NCBI GenBank assembly: GCA_963573305.1
Contig: OY754335.1
Coordinates: 53,279,985 to 53,343,984 of the forward strand
Direction of reading: 5' to 3'
From: Pyrrhosoma nymphula
Taxonomy: Eukaryota > Arthropoda > Insecta > Odonata > Coenagrionidae
DNA: 64,000 nt
Shown here in pieces: positions 13,401 to 28,400 of the stretch. The stretch's first letter is position 1. Every line of letters starts with the position of its first letter. The notes under the pieces were generated by a model. The model saw nothing but the letters and a program-made list of their open reading frames with translations. It searched no databases and was not told the DNA's origin. Made by a program: the position numbers and the translations under genes.

Positions 13401-16400
13401 GATATGTTTGAGAAATAATAGATGGAACTATGTTAATCCTTTTATACAGAACACTTTAACAATGAGAAAGAATTTAAAAACTTTCAAAAATATAGGTAAA
13501 AAGGATGTACTTAACTGCAATAATTAGTTACAAAATATGTGAAAAAGCCCTTGGTTACACATTGAAATAAATAATCTGAATCCTTGAACCAGAAGCACTG
13601 AATTTACTATGGTGGGATATCAACCATTACTATAATGATTAAATTTATATTGATGGAGAAGAGAAGTAGGATAATGAAAGACATACTATAAACACAGGTA
13701 TTTATTTCTGTTTGAGGCTTTTGCACCACTGGATTACAGTTCTCTCCATTGTTTTCGGGTTAGCTGCATCAAGTTTTATTCAGATGACGTTTCAAAATCG
13801 GGGTCCTCGACACTGATTGGTTGCGCCACTGGTAGGCCAACCTGAGGATGGTATATATAGAGGGCCATTTCCATCTGTCGGCACTCAGACCTGATCTGAA
13901 GATGTGGCCAGCATAGGCCACGAAACGTCATCTGAATAAAACTTGACGCAGCTAACCCGAAAACAATGGAGAGAACAGGTATTTATGTTCGTAACTAATC
14001 AAAAGGAAGGGGGAAGTATGAAAAAATTATTTAAATCAGAAGTGAATAACCAAAGGCATGACAGCAGTGAAGCACTTTCAACCTTAGAAATGAAATTGGA
14101 ATGTTCGGCTGCTATAATAAACTTTGTGTTCAGTCAAACGAGTGCTTGTTAGCAGAGTGGTAAATACTGATGATTTTATCTGAAAAAGCTAAATAACACT
14201 TTTCCTAATAAACTTGACCATGGCAGTCTTCACTTTGTGGAAGTTACTAATATCAGTACTCATGATTAAAGACAACTTTATTTTAATTTCACATCGTACA
14301 TTTAAAATATTGTAGAAAAGTACTAAGTTGTCTTTACTCATGAGTACCAACACTTTTTCTAGCTGAGAATTTGCTATGTGGAACATAGTTAATGCATAGT
14401 TGCATCTGATGAGTATTCCTTGGAGAGAGTTGCAGTTGCAGTACTCTTTGATGATACAGCTATTTTAAAGAAGGCATCCATGGAGAATTACTTTACTCTG
14501 CCAATTTTTTAAATATACAGTAAAACTCATTTATAATGATCACAAATGTAATGAAATCTTGCCTTCAACTAGGTAAGTTCTCGGTCCTTGGGACTTACGC
14601 ATAGTGGTAGATGTTGAATACAGTGGACCCCCACTTTAAGATGGATTCACTTTATGATATGCATGCTAGGAATTTTAAAGGGTGCTGATTTTGCATGCTC
14701 CCTTTAAAATTTCCCATTTCAACGGTCTTTTGCACCCACAATTTGTTTTTCATTCAGCATTCTAAGCCTTATATGTTAAAAGACTGCATTTTGTATCATA
14801 GCAAGATTTCCACATTTAATGATATGTGTAATTAATTATGAGCTGTTTGCGCGATTAGAACTACGGTCTTGCGGTCTGGAAAAATCAGGAAAATATTTTG
14901 TCCTGAAAAACTCAGGGAATTTTTGTATTTTTCCAAAAAACCCTGAAAATGCATGGCAGCTGATTTCCATTACGGCATAGAGAGAGCTTTAACCTATGCC
15001 TTTGCTTGCATTATGCTCGTCTCACAAGGAGACATCGCGGCATGCTTGAGCAGCTGCGAACTCATGGGCACACATTCAGGGATGCCACTGTAGTCTTGAA
15101 GGCCATCCTTGATGTTGAGCACTGGCATTAAGAGTACACTCCAGCATAGCCAACCTATCAGCAGGGAGCTGATTTCTGGAAAGAGAAAATCCTCGCTCGT
15201 CATCAGAACTGCCATGGGCCAAACGGAGGGCAGCATTCACTACTGCTTACGAGTGGATACTTGGGATCACTGGCAACATCTGTATTGGCAGATATCTGGG
15301 TCCAGTAATCATCAATCCTAGTTCCAGTTTCATATGGCGGAAGGGTTTCCAGCATCAACAATCTCCACTCGTCTCGAAGGCCATCTTCATCCACTTCCAT
15401 CGGCATCTGCAGGATCTTGTAAACAGATACAATGTTCTGCGGGGAGCTTTCCTTGATGTTCTGAGACTTCAAACATTTTAGGTGACGATCCTCTTTCCCT
15501 TCGCCATGACTGATTTCTGGAGGTAGCTCACAGCCGCCTGATAATGTTTTGAAGCTTCTTGATAAAACTTAAAACTGGAGAGGCGAGCATTCCTGTTCGA
15601 CAAGAAGCCAATTGGCAGCCTTACCAATGTCAGTTTTTCTCATTTCCATAATATTGTTGGTATTGAGAAAGGTTTCTTTAATGCATTTTTGCTTGCTTGT
15701 GAGCAGGTCAGGCTTGCAGAACCGACTTAGCAATAGGAAATATAGACTCTCAACCGCTTCATCCAAAACATGGATCATAAGCTGATCATATTGAAAAAGT
15801 TTTGAAAATCTTTCAAATATTTTAGCATTATACAGGAGAAAGGCTATCTCTGCAGGGAAGATTTTATACTTATGGGCGTTACCAATAGCCTGATAGCACT
15901 TGGATGCAAGGACCTTATCAACATCTTTGCCTTTCTGAGAGGGTAACACTTTAAGAAAATAGTGCTTGAGAGCCGGTAATTGCTCTTGAAGTCTTTCTTC
16001 TGCTGGGGACAGGGTGAGCCACCGGGAAACAACATGCTTCAGAAACTCATGCACAGGGCCGTCACTGGGGATTGAGGGGTCCTGTGTCATACGAAAGTTG
16101 GGGGCCCCCTTAACTTTGCATTCCCTTATTGATCTTGAGTGCATCTTTTAAGCATATTTCATGAAAAGAATGAAATCAACCGACAAACTGGCAATTGATT
16201 TCAATATATTTGCATGTGTACTAAATAGTAGGTATTTCTCTGAAACAGGCTAGCCTGGGCGGAGCCCAGTGCAGTGGCACCTGTCGCACTACCCTAGGGA
16301 CAGCACTGCTCATGCATAGGCACTTTCTTCTCTGTTTGAGATTTTTCAAACACCTCAAAATGACTTGGATAGTCTAGAAAGTCATATACAAGAATAATGA

Positions 16401-19400
16401 CGTCAGACACCTCCATTCCAAAAATTTCTAGCGCTTTCTGAAAAAATGTATGGAGGATGTGCAGGTTGAAGAAACCAATTTCATGACATCCTCAGTTAAC
16501 TCAAATTTGAGTTTCGGAGAAAAAAAGCCTAACAATGGCTTTGTTTACATTGGAGCCATCGCAAAAACCATGAGCATTTTCCCAAAGTACACAGAACAGA
16601 ACATTATGCAGAACAAATGAACTGAAACAATATTTCAGCAGTGGCCCTGCCAATAAATGAAGTCTGTATGTGACGAAAAACTACCCTTTTTTCTTTTCAG
16701 AGTAGAACCTAATGCCAACCTGCAGTTTCTTAAAGCGTTTCTCGTTAGTTGTCTTGTCATAACAAATAGTAATGCCAACAGCATTTTGAGCATCTTCTAG
16801 CATAGATCCCAGAAGTAATCTGGGCATCTGACTGAAATTTCATTAGAAATGGCTCAACTATAACAGCCATAGTCTCAAAGAAGGCGAGATGAGCTCTCTG
16901 AATCTTGTATCTCAAGCACTCACGCACTACCTGGTAGCTGTTACTATCAGGAATTCCAATTGTAAGCTTTGGTTTTGGTTTTACCTCCTTTCATTCCTTC
17001 ATTACCCTTTCCACTTCCTCCACCACCGGGAAAACAGAGGTTCCCGTAATATTGGTAAAATTAGCTCGCCCAGAAGTAACATTTTTTGATAGATAACATA
17101 CAGCTCTCAAATATTGGACTAGGTTCCAGCCAGTGCTAATACAACCTGTCTTGAAAGGTATGTAAGCTACATGTCCTTAAGTCCAGAACACGATCCCCTG
17201 GGTCACACTTGACTTTCAGCTGATTTTTTGATTCTTTAAAAATGCCTTATTTACCTACTTAAGGGCCGTGCAAGGAGACCTTAAAAACTTGCCCTTTCAG
17301 CTTTACTTTGGACTGGGATGCACCTGCTTCAAATGCTGATAGTACATCTTTTGCGGCACTTTCACTGAAAAACACTGGCGTAACACTGCTACACTGACTC
17401 CTAAGCGTCCGCTCCGATATCATAGCACAGCATTTCCTCTGATATCAGGGGGCCTAGATGTCAAGCGCAATTCTGAAAATAATTAAAGGAGGGAGGAAGA
17501 AGAGAATGCACGATTGTGCACCGCGAGGCTAGTCGTCTTTCCGACACTACCGCAATTCACATCATTCGTCTTTTTCAAATAACTCCAACGAACTCACTGA
17601 AATAATTCTTCTATCTCTTCTAGGTAATTTTGCAAGCAACATTTATAAATCATTTCGCCATTATTGGAAGCAATCAGGAGTCATTTTCCGATTAGCCAAA
17701 ATTTCATGGAATAATTCAATTACAACAAAATTATATATGTTGGACAACACACGAATTATAATTAGCTGGGTTTGCCAATGTACAGTGGCCCTGTCAGCTT
17801 CGAACCTGAGGGCCGTGATTTCACCACGCAGTGACCACAAATTGTATTACAGTTTCTTTAAAAACATTTCTGCAAACATTAAAACGAGGAGGGTTAAGAT
17901 TATTGGGAGAGGGTTATTATCAATTATATAACAATGCTCAATTCTCCATTTAGGTTGCCAGCCGAACGGTTTTCATATAATTGTGGGAAATGCCACCACG
18001 CTATTTAGATTTCTCGTAAATTTGACAACACCAAGAATTCCAATTCTATGGCTCTTTGAACGGAATCAAGATTTGCAGAATTCTGTTTCTCATGACGGAG
18101 ATATACAATCATACAAACATTTCGGAATCAATTCCGATTCTATTCATAGCAGACATTTTACATGGGAATTATTCCGCGTGGAATTTGCCTTGTTATGCAA
18201 TGGGCCCCCTGGACTGCCCGAAGGGAGAGGTGGGTGGGAAGACAAAGCACAAGCTGCGTGTGGGCGCACAGCTATGAAAAGAGTATGAAATGAACAGGGA
18301 GTGCAAGACTATGCTGACAAGGAGACATCGCGTGAATGATGTTAGGGATCCAAATGACGCAATTATTTTCTGAAACTAGAGAGAGAATGCGGGAAAAGTG
18401 TCACGGCTTTCTTCCATTTGGACCTGGGTTCGAGAGAAAAACACAACTAAAGAATTTCCCTCCGTATAAATCCTTTGAAATGCAAGCGCTAGACAACAGA
18501 AGCCGTGGCCGAGCGGTTGGAGGCGTTGGACCAACAATCTCCGGACTGTGGCGTGGGTTTGAATCCCAGTACAGTCAATTTTTTTTCTTTCGAATATTTT
18601 ACGGAGTCACTGTACATTACCCATTCCCATACATTTATGGCAGTTAAAACAATATTTTTTAATTTTCTACCTATTTTCTGGATTTTCAATCAGCCCACTT
18701 GGGAGACTTTCGAAGCTAATTTTGGGATTCTTGTTTGGCCGAAAAGAGGTTTCACATGCCGAGAGGCCTCAAATGTGTAGATTTTGAAAATACAAGGATA
18801 TTTCCATGAATAGGATGGGCTTTGAATGGTCGTGGCTCTTTCTCAAGGCGGTAAACAATGAATGGATTATTACTTTTTAATATACAGGGATGCATGCACT
18901 TCAAATTTCCCAGGAGCTGTGTTCGAATAATGACTTTTGTGACTCAATTTTTCGTTAAACAGTGAACATGATATAAGTAGAAAAGAAATGGTAACAGTTT
19001 CCGAGGTTATGTAAAAAATATTTGCTATGACCTTTTTGCGGAGCAACATATTATATTGAAGGGAAGCCTGTATCATGGGGGAGAGGAAGATATAAGATTC
19101 TCTCATCTCTAGTCGAGATTTCTCTATTTTTTATTTATTCTTTATGCTTTCTAGAGTCCGAAACACAAGTGTTCATTGTCCAATTCTTTGTATTGTAATT
19201 TTTATCCCTGTTGCTACTGCTTTAAAAACGAGTTCCAGCTTAAAATATTGCAAAATGTAGGGTTATAGTCATTGCCAGAAGTCTAACATGGGGTAAATAT
19301 CACCAATTTTATCATTATTTTCTCACTTTTTCCTCACTTTTTTCACATTTTCCCCTCACTTTTTTTGGCAAAAATCGCTCACTTTCTCACTTTTCTGTAT

Positions 19401-22400
19401 CAAAAAGTGAGTGGAAGCCCTGTCCGTACTTATCACAAAGCAATTAATTCACAGTTTCGGAAATGCTCATGCAAAGTACAGTGAAGCCTTACCAGAGAAA
19501 AGGAAAGGTACCAAGACCTCAAGAGAAAAAGTATATGAAAGAGGTACTGCAAAAGTTTCCAGACCTGCAAACCAAAAAAACTTTGAATTTCTTGAAAAGC
19601 CGAGAAATTTGTTGCTGAAGTTGAATTGGAAATGCATTAATTGAAAAAAATTTCACACCAGTGTCTTCTTTTATTTGTAAGTTCTTTATCAAACTAGTCC
19701 GATTCTAAATGATCTAAGATATTCCCGGATAATCTGCTATATAAATTTTGAATGGATATTCCACCCGGTAATAGGCATCATATTTGCCATGTAGCCTGAT
19801 TCAAGTTTATTGTGTTCAAATTGCACCTGACTCCAAATTTTATTGTCAGTTAACCATTTTTGTTTATTTTTCGGTTGAAATAAAACCTCTAATATTCCAC
19901 ATTCCTTGTATACTCTATTATTCGGTCCTACTCAAAGTAGGACCGAAATTTCTCGTATTTAATGTTGGCAAAATATGCAAATTTTATAAGAAATTCATTA
20001 AAAATATGTTAGGAACTATGTGCAACAAGACCCTGGAAAATGCAAAAATTTGCCTGGAAAACTCAGGGAAAAAAGCAATTGAGATTCATTGGACACCCTG
20101 ACTAATCAAGCAAATGCTGTGGTGATTAGCTTTGCTATCAGTCAGCGCCAACAAGATAACGCAACATTCCTTATGTAGTCAGGATCGCATCTATGATAAT
20201 TCAGATTAAGGCTTTCATTAGCCATTATAGAGACATCATTTGGTTTACCAAATTGTAAAAATATGAGAACTTCCGACAAAGAGTAACTTGTTGTTAGAGT
20301 GCATTACCTACGAACGAAGTTATATGATTCCTTAATGGATTAAGCTGGCACAAGATAATAAATCACACCAATGAAACGAGCTAAATTATATCCTTGGTGA
20401 ATGATAGGGACAAACTGTAATGGCTTATCTAAATTTACATCGAAATTCATGCCCCTTATGACTTTGCACCGAGATAACAAGAGAATCTGCATTGCCCTGC
20501 CATCTAGGTCACCGATGCACTCTATTGGCTTTGGCTTAAGAGATAGTAGTGTGATGTACCTTGATTACTTTGTGTCAAAGATGCTATGTAATCACTTGCA
20601 GTCGTCGTGAGAGCATGCCCTCTTCCTTCCCCCTCTGCATTTTTCACAGCACAGAATGACGACTGAGTCCATCGCAATGCATTGGACTCAAATTGCCTGA
20701 CGTATGAAGTTTCTTAAAATTTTCTTTAATTTCTTTCTTAGATTTCAGATGTAAAATACTGACCGGGTGTAATACAACATAATTTGTCACTTTTCATTAA
20801 ATCCTGCATTTTAAATTTCTTGAATGTAGCGGAACTTGTAAACCTCGCATATGGATATCCAATGTCATAGTTCACATGGGTGAAATGCTAATAGCATTCC
20901 ACTTTAGAGATAATGTGAGTCAAGAGAGGACTGTTTGGTAATTCTTTTACTAAACAAACAGGTCATAGAAAGGTGCTCTTAAAACAGAAGAGTTGAACAT
21001 ATTTTCAATTTTTATTCAGTTGATTTTCATAATTCAGGAACAGATTAGTGCCTTGTTTTATGTATGATGAAATAGTATCAATAAATGCAACTGCATGTGT
21101 GTTAACAATATTAGGATAAATGGAAAAATGCTTATGCTTTGGGATGGTGGTCAGTTATTAACGATCTGTAGCGTTAATACAGATGATCACGATATAAACG
21201 CCTGTGATGAGACAAAATCCTGTTTATTACAAAAGAAAAAGCCGGTCCCTTAAAATCCATTTTAAGTGAGTTTTGCTGTATCTGTATATAATAGCTCTAT
21301 GCTTTCAAGGCAGCCAGTCACTTTCATTTTCATCCCCACAATAGAGCTTTACTATGTCTTTTTCTTTTTGACTCTTGGTGGATTGCTCACTTTTTGCACT
21401 CACATCGGAAAAAGTTAACTGCATAAGGAATTTTACTTATCATCTTAACCCTTTTACTGCCAGCGGGCCAATATATCAGCCAACGTTGGACGTGCGAAAT
21501 CTGCCACGGGTCGATATATCGGTCCAACTTTAAATACCTGAATTCAATGGCCCAACTTTAAAAACCTGAAAAAGGCCATGGCAGTCTTCGCACATCCCAC
21601 CCGAAATAGGCTGGTAGTAAAAGGGTTGAAAAATCACTTGCTAAATAGAACTCTCGTTAATAGCTTCCATACAGTCCATAGCTTCTGACAATAGTAAAAA
21701 AATCATGACTTAACCTTGGCGAGTTATTCTGTTATAGTTGTTTGAAGGGAAACATTTTTCGACAATTGCCGCAGAAGACAACAGTGTAAAATAAAATCAC
21801 ATTCCGCATTCAGTTTAGCTTGGTAAAAATTTTGGTACCACATATATTTGAATCTGTGCTGAGGGCACCTTTGTTGAGCAACTCATAGATGGCAGTTGAT
21901 GAGGGAAACCTCCATGGTTGAGAAGACTGGTACTCAAAACAAACCGTGGATAAATTTTGAGGATACCGGGACTAGCCACGGTATTTACCTTTACGGAGTC
22001 ACCCTTAAGTGCCTATTGGTGCGATATTCCACGGAGGAAAAATCATTCTCCATAGCTTCCGACAATAGTAAAAAATCATGACTTGGTGAGGTGCCATAAC
22101 CATCCCGGTCAAGGCGAATGATTTTTCCTCTGTGGAATACCGCACTAAACCTAGGATACTCAAGGGCCACAGTTGACGAGGGATACCTGTATATCGTCAC
22201 TGTATTTCTGTACAGTGTCCAGTACTACACAAAGTTCTTTCCTGCTGGAATCATAGAGCTTAAGGTCATCTATGTAAAAGGGTGACCTTATGCTTTCTGT
22301 TACCAGGGACACCACACAGTTATCCCCTGCCACGTAGTAGCTAGAAGGACAAGGGGAAAATTTCACAAGAATCAGATTTGTCAGAATTTCAGGAGAAAAA

Positions 22401-25400
22401 GATCAGAAAATGAGAGGGCTCCAACTGTCACCTTGGTGAGTTCCACGATGGTATGTTACCAACTCTGTTGAAACTCTGCTAGCCTAAAATCGGGACAAAG
22501 CATGTTTTCCAGAATGGTGACGTGTTGGATACAGGACAACCTCTTAGTGAGCTTGGCAATGAGCAGCTCATGCAAAGTATTATCAAATGGCTTTCAGTAA
22601 TCCACCCAGGCCATTGATAGGTTGCACTTACACTGGATGGCATCATGACAATTGCATCTATGAATGAGCAGGTTGTCCTTACGTACTTTTATTCCCTGCT
22701 TGCAAGACTGAGCATAATGAGAATGGGTTCACTCAAGGTAGATGTGAACACCTTATATACAGCTGTGAGGTAGGTTGTAGGGGTGGTAATGTTTTGGATT
22801 TGACAGGTCTCCCTTCTTGGGTATGAGAACCGCATGATCCTCGGACAACCAATATGGAATTAGTTCTCTACCTGACAGAAAGGACGTGAAGATTCTGGCT
22901 TGGTGTTTATGGGTGGGGGTGAACTTCTTCCTCCAGAAGAAGTTCACGCCATCCATTCCTGAATCTGAGAAAGTCATCTTGCTAGAGAAGGTCTTCTTTG
23001 TGTCACTTTCTGTGACTGTAAGGGGTCCATCCTCATCTTGTTGGTGGCGGTCACACAACTCTTTAAAGAGGGCTATTGCTTGATTATCTTCAGTTAATGG
23101 CTTTGATGTTTCATAAACATTTGGCCTCATGGATGATGGGTGAGGTTTTGATGATAAGATGGTGGATGTAAGAGACAGAATGGCTGGAGGAGAAAGGTTG
23201 CATTCTCCCTCATGGCCCTCATCCTCTTAACATTTTTTTCTTGGCTGTGGAGAGTGCCTGTATTCAATCCTCCTTTTGTTGCTTTATAGTGAGCAGCACT
23301 TTTTACTTAGTATTTGATGGTGATATCTGAGGCTCAGATGTTTAAAGTGTGCCCAGATGCTTGGCATTACATCTGTCACTGAATCCTTGCCACCTGTAAG
23401 CATCTGAGCGTGATCTTGGCCTCTAACTTTTTGAGCCTTTTTGCTGCTTTATCCTCCCAAGAGGTGTTCTTCTGGGAGTTTTCCATTACCGTATAAACTC
23501 GTGTAAGAGGTGCACCTTTTTTCCCAGAAATCGCAGCCGAAATTTTACAAACTCGAAAAACCTTGCAATAGGAGGGAAAAAAGCCCCAAATTTTTTTCTT
23601 CAACTTCGACGCATAAAAAGAGGGGTGCGCCTCTTACACGTGTTTATGCGGTATTTTGGCAGCAGCATAGACCACACAAAGGTCCGAGGTCTCTATCAGG
23701 ATTTTTTCGATTAGTCTTACATTTGGGATAGGTGTTTATCCTGTAGGAAGATCTTGAGGTGGATGTCTGTCTACCTAGTTCATCCCTCATCATCGTGGAA
23801 TATGCTCAGTAACCACATTTAAAGTTCTGAGTCAGTCGGGCCTACCTACTTCTTCCCCAGGTGAGTGAGATGCCAACTTAATTGCAGCATCCACATCAGC
23901 AGGTGGAGTGCCTGAGTCGTGGCAGGTGGTTTGGCCAGTAAATAAATAATTAATTTTAATGGCCACAGAGGATATGTATATACATACATATATAGGACCT
24001 GTTAGAAAGATTACATAGAAAACAAATTAAATCACTTCCAGCAAATATAACACTACAAAATTACAACATTAGGGATGCATCTTTAAAGAGTTCATCAATG
24101 GAATAGAAACAATAGTCCAAAAGATATCGTTTTACCAGTAGTACTCTTTGAGTTCGCAGTTGGTGGAGTGTTGCCTTTCCTCACTGGTGATTGGCATGAT
24201 TGTGCAGGTTTAGCTGCAATAGGTGGTGATGTTCTGGATGCATCTCACACCATAAAGAGTGTATCCTTGCCATGTACCCCTACCAATTGGGCTCAGTAGA
24301 AAGATGCATAGCATGCTAGGAGGTTGCCCTTTCAGGCATTGTCCACTCCATATGAGCTCCTGTTTTAGGTATTTTGATCTCACTGCCGTGCCTAACTTGG
24401 CTTGGGCTCATCCGAGAGCTGCTAGTTATGGGTGGTATTTCTGGTGTCTTTTGGAACCAGTTATACTGTGTGTGGGGTAGTTGGCCCCACACGCATACGT
24501 GCACCATTAGCTATACAACCTTTTTTGATGTATGCTTTGAGGAGGTTTGTGTTTTTCACCACTTGAGTGCAATGTGTCTGATACTGTATTCTGTATGTCA
24601 TCAAAAATTAAGGACGATAATGGGCTCTGTTAATAAAATAATGTTAAACTAACTTTTGCCTAAAGTCAAGTGCTGTATGATCCAGTTTAGGATCAAAAGG
24701 AAAATACTGTCATGTCAGGGAGGGTGGCAGTTATTTGCTCATTTTCTTACACAATGTGTGCATTAGCCATTCTAGTTATAGGGCAGTACAAAAGTGGCGT
24801 TTATCTGAGTCAATTTTTTCCTTCTATTTTGTTTCCTTTTCTAAGCATGATTTTAATTAATGAATGGTAATAAGATATGGAATTTATATTATGATTCATT
24901 TGGAAGTAAATTTTCATGACATGTACGAACTTATTCTGTCCTGGCGAATATATTTCTCAGGTACCACGCCTAGTCAGGTTCTCTATTTCTGCTAATGTTT
25001 TGATGCATGACTTGTTCATTGTCTTCAGGGCATCTATTTGACGAGCAAGTGGAGTATTGAAATGACAGCAGAGACAGATAACCTGACCTGGTGTACAACC
25101 TGAGAAGAATTTATTTCCTTAAGATGGTTTAGAGGTTAATAAAAATAATGAAAATTGTTTATTAGGAGTTCAATGACCTTATATCATTGCAATAAAATAC
25201 CTTTTGGGTACTCATTAGAGCTCACTTTTATTTGAATCTTCAATGACTTTTTTAATTTACTGAACATGATCATATCATCAAATTTGAATTTTTTTTTACT
25301 GCGGAAAGATTTTATTCTCACACAAAAGGTTTTATAATATTTTATCAGATTAGACTCTGCATCTTTTTAAGTTAATCCCTCCGAAATTTTTGACTTTCCT

Positions 25401-28400
25401 ATTAATTATATGTGTATAACATGGTGTATTTTAGTAGGTATCCTGTGTTAACATTGGTCGAAGAAATTAAACAACTAATTTTCAATTAATCTATGATGTT
25501 TTAACTTCTCTTCTTAAAATGTAAATCTTATACTTAATCTCTATTTCTACAATTTAATCAATGATTTGTTGTCATTTTTAATTGACTACATGACTAGATT
25601 ACATTTGTAAAGAGTTGCTCTTTCTAATCAGATCCTTTTTGTTAAAAAAATAATTTCCTGTTATCTGAAAATAAACGTGAAATGGGTTGTGGTGGATATG
25701 TTATGACAATGGCTGTTACATGGTCAAAATTTTTGTTAAAGTCTTAAGAATAAATTTTAACCTACCTGGTTGCATGTATATATGTACATAATTTATATTT
25801 GTTTGTATTTGATTGGTTTTTTCCATCTAGGCATATTCTGGAAGACGGCTCTGCACCATTCAAACAGTGCTCCTTTATTGCCAAATTCAAGAAATGCACG
25901 AACCCAATCCCTTCCCATGAAGAACGTGGGTATGACATTTTTCTCTCACTTTATATCTTCATGAATTTTGTTTATAAAGTTGTTTGTTCATTCCATATTT
26001 TTTCATAGACTAACCATCACTAACAACTAATGGTTTTCCTGGTACATTCTGGTTTAAGCTAATCACTCATTTTAATTTGGCAGTTTGAGATAATATTGAT
26101 CAAGGGGTATTCATTTACAGTTACTATCTTGGTAGACTTTGTTATTGTTGTATTTTTTTTTGAGTTAAAGAACTAGGTACCATCTAGTTCACTTCAGTCA
26201 TTTACATTTAAAACTTTGTGAAAATATATAACTGGTAATAATTATAAATTCATTATCGTCCCCTGCAGTATTTCATTTTCAGAGTGTAGCAGGTTTTAGA
26301 GAGTACTGCTGAATTGATGATTAATAATTAAACTTTAATTTTTTTTAAATTTGGTAAGCTTTCAGTTAAATATGTGTAATAAGAAAAATAATTTGTATGT
26401 ATGGTGGTGATTAATAGTTCATTTATGCTATTTCAAATGTCATATTTTTATAATGGTTATTTCAAGTGTGATGGAAGTGAATGCCCCAATAGTTTTAATG
26501 TTTTGCAAGAGTGCCTCATAATTGTATTTACTGATCATGGAAATAATTGTTCACTCCCAAATAATATGTGCTCCTCATGGAAGCCTACACTTTTCTAAGG
26601 GAAATTTTACAAACTGCCCTCAGCTCATTAATAGATATGACTAAGTCTGATCAAAGTGTGTATTGTTAAAGAAAATGACGTTACCAATTTCTCATCAGCA
26701 ATAAGTTTCAATATATTACTACTTTTCTACCTTTATAATGACTACCGTAATTATTTACAACCTGGGGGTGTGGTGGCTGACGGTCATTGATTACTCATTA
26801 TAGATCACCGCTTATTTAAGGGGCAACATTATGGAGAATAGGCATAAAATTCGTGGGTTTAAGATTATTATTATTATTATTTTTATTAGAGATGATCTAC
26901 CAGTTAAGGTAGGTTAGGATGGAAGTAGGAATGTCTGTTCTCTCTTACAGTCGCAGGCCCTTGCCACCTTTCATGATTTCATTTTAAATCTCGGCATGCA
27001 GCCTACCCCTCTTCATCCCATCCATGAAACCAATTTTCTTTCTTCCCCTCACCTACTTGCATAATGTCCACCCCTCCCATCATGACCCTCAGCATCCCTA
27101 CACCCCTCATTATCTATTCCAGTGATTCTCAACCTTGACACCACGGCACACTTGAGGTGTTTGGAAATGCAGACGGCACCCCAATGAACAAAGATTTATA
27201 AAAAATAAAGTTTAAACAAAAACCAATAAACAAAACTTATTAATTTTAAACAAAAATATCTACATTGAAAAGTATCTATTAGTTAAATAATTTAATTTAT
27301 TATTACTATTAATCTTTTATGATTTTTTAATGAGCGTTGGAGTATACTTGGCAGAGGCTTGCAGCACACCAGCGTGTCGCAGCACACCGGTTAACACATT
27401 CAATGCAGGTCGCGAATTTAAGGGTGACACTAGAAACAGAACCCATTTTTTAAAGGGCCTAAAGTTAAAGGACCACATCAATAGACGTGCTCCACGCTGA
27501 ATGTGTTAAGAATCACTGATCTATTCCAACCACCTATGTACTGTGCCTCCTCCTAATCTTCTCAAGCAGTTTTCTATCCTCATCTACCACGTCAAGCAGT
27601 TCCTCATTTGTCTTCCTTTTTGTCCATTGTGCTTACTGTGTGTACCTCCACCCCACATCTTAAATGCCTGCAACCAATTCTCATCCTCTTTCCTTCCTCA
27701 TTTTTGCCCTATTTATGCTACACTCCATGTAAGACTCTTTGCCAATCTGTCCTTGACATTTTGCTGCGAAAGGGTTTGAAATTGAATTTTAGTGAGTCTT
27801 TGCATGGATGTGACAAAATTAGGGATATGAAATTACAGGCAGTCCCCGAGTTACGTAAGCCTCAACTTACGCAAATCCGTACTTACGTAAGTGGCAACCT
27901 TACCCAAAAAAGACGAGAATTAAGAAAGTTGTGGATTTGGAAGGATGGTTGCCTACTTTCAAGGAGCGCATGTGCCATAATGTTAGTAAGAGCTGGCCAA
28001 TCTGAGAGGGTTGAGACCAGTAAATTGGCCTGGTAAGCAGTCGTAAAGTGGAAGTAAGATACCATGATTTTGCACACAGGTGCAGTTGTTGAATTCGTAG
28101 TTATGATATTATGCATTTTGATAAGAAATGTATGAGGTGCAACTTTCAGCCCATTTAAACATTTTGGTTAATAATAAATTAGGGAATGTACAACTCTATT
28201 AAATGTTATAATTTGTTACGAAATAAATGACTAAACAAAGTTCATGATGAAGTGATTTATAATAAAGCATTAATGAGAAACTCAAAATCAATCTCAACCT
28301 GAAGCATGGATTTACACACAGCAAAGGCTTACTACTGTCGGCACAGAAAGTATGCGACCCTGAGTTTGAGACTTTATATTTCTAAAATGGCTGGGTCGAT

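Larger units (their letters stand above)
14518..21278. mobile_element. Tigger/pogo-type terminal pair enclosing nested elements
   Basis: TA|CAGTAAAACTCATTTATAATG at 14518 is matched by the inverted TTAAGTGAGTTTTGCTG|TA ending at 21278. CAGxAAAACTC ends with a TA target are typical of pogo/Tigger elements. The 6.8 kb between them holds a dead hAT transposase, a tRNA-bearing repeat and other ends, so this would be an old element swollen by later insertions. No Tigger transposase was seen, and two unrelated ends could fall this way. Confidence 0.4.

Noticed and set aside
15027..15042. ACAAGGAGACATCGCG identical to the foldback terminus at 18317
   Set aside because: It lies inside the hAT transposase pseudogene and no other foldback sequence follows. 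One 16-base match is expected about once by chance in a window this size.
18501..18575. Functional tRNA-Ser gene
   Set aside because: A and B boxes are present but acceptor ends do not pair and the unit is repeated inside a mobile element.
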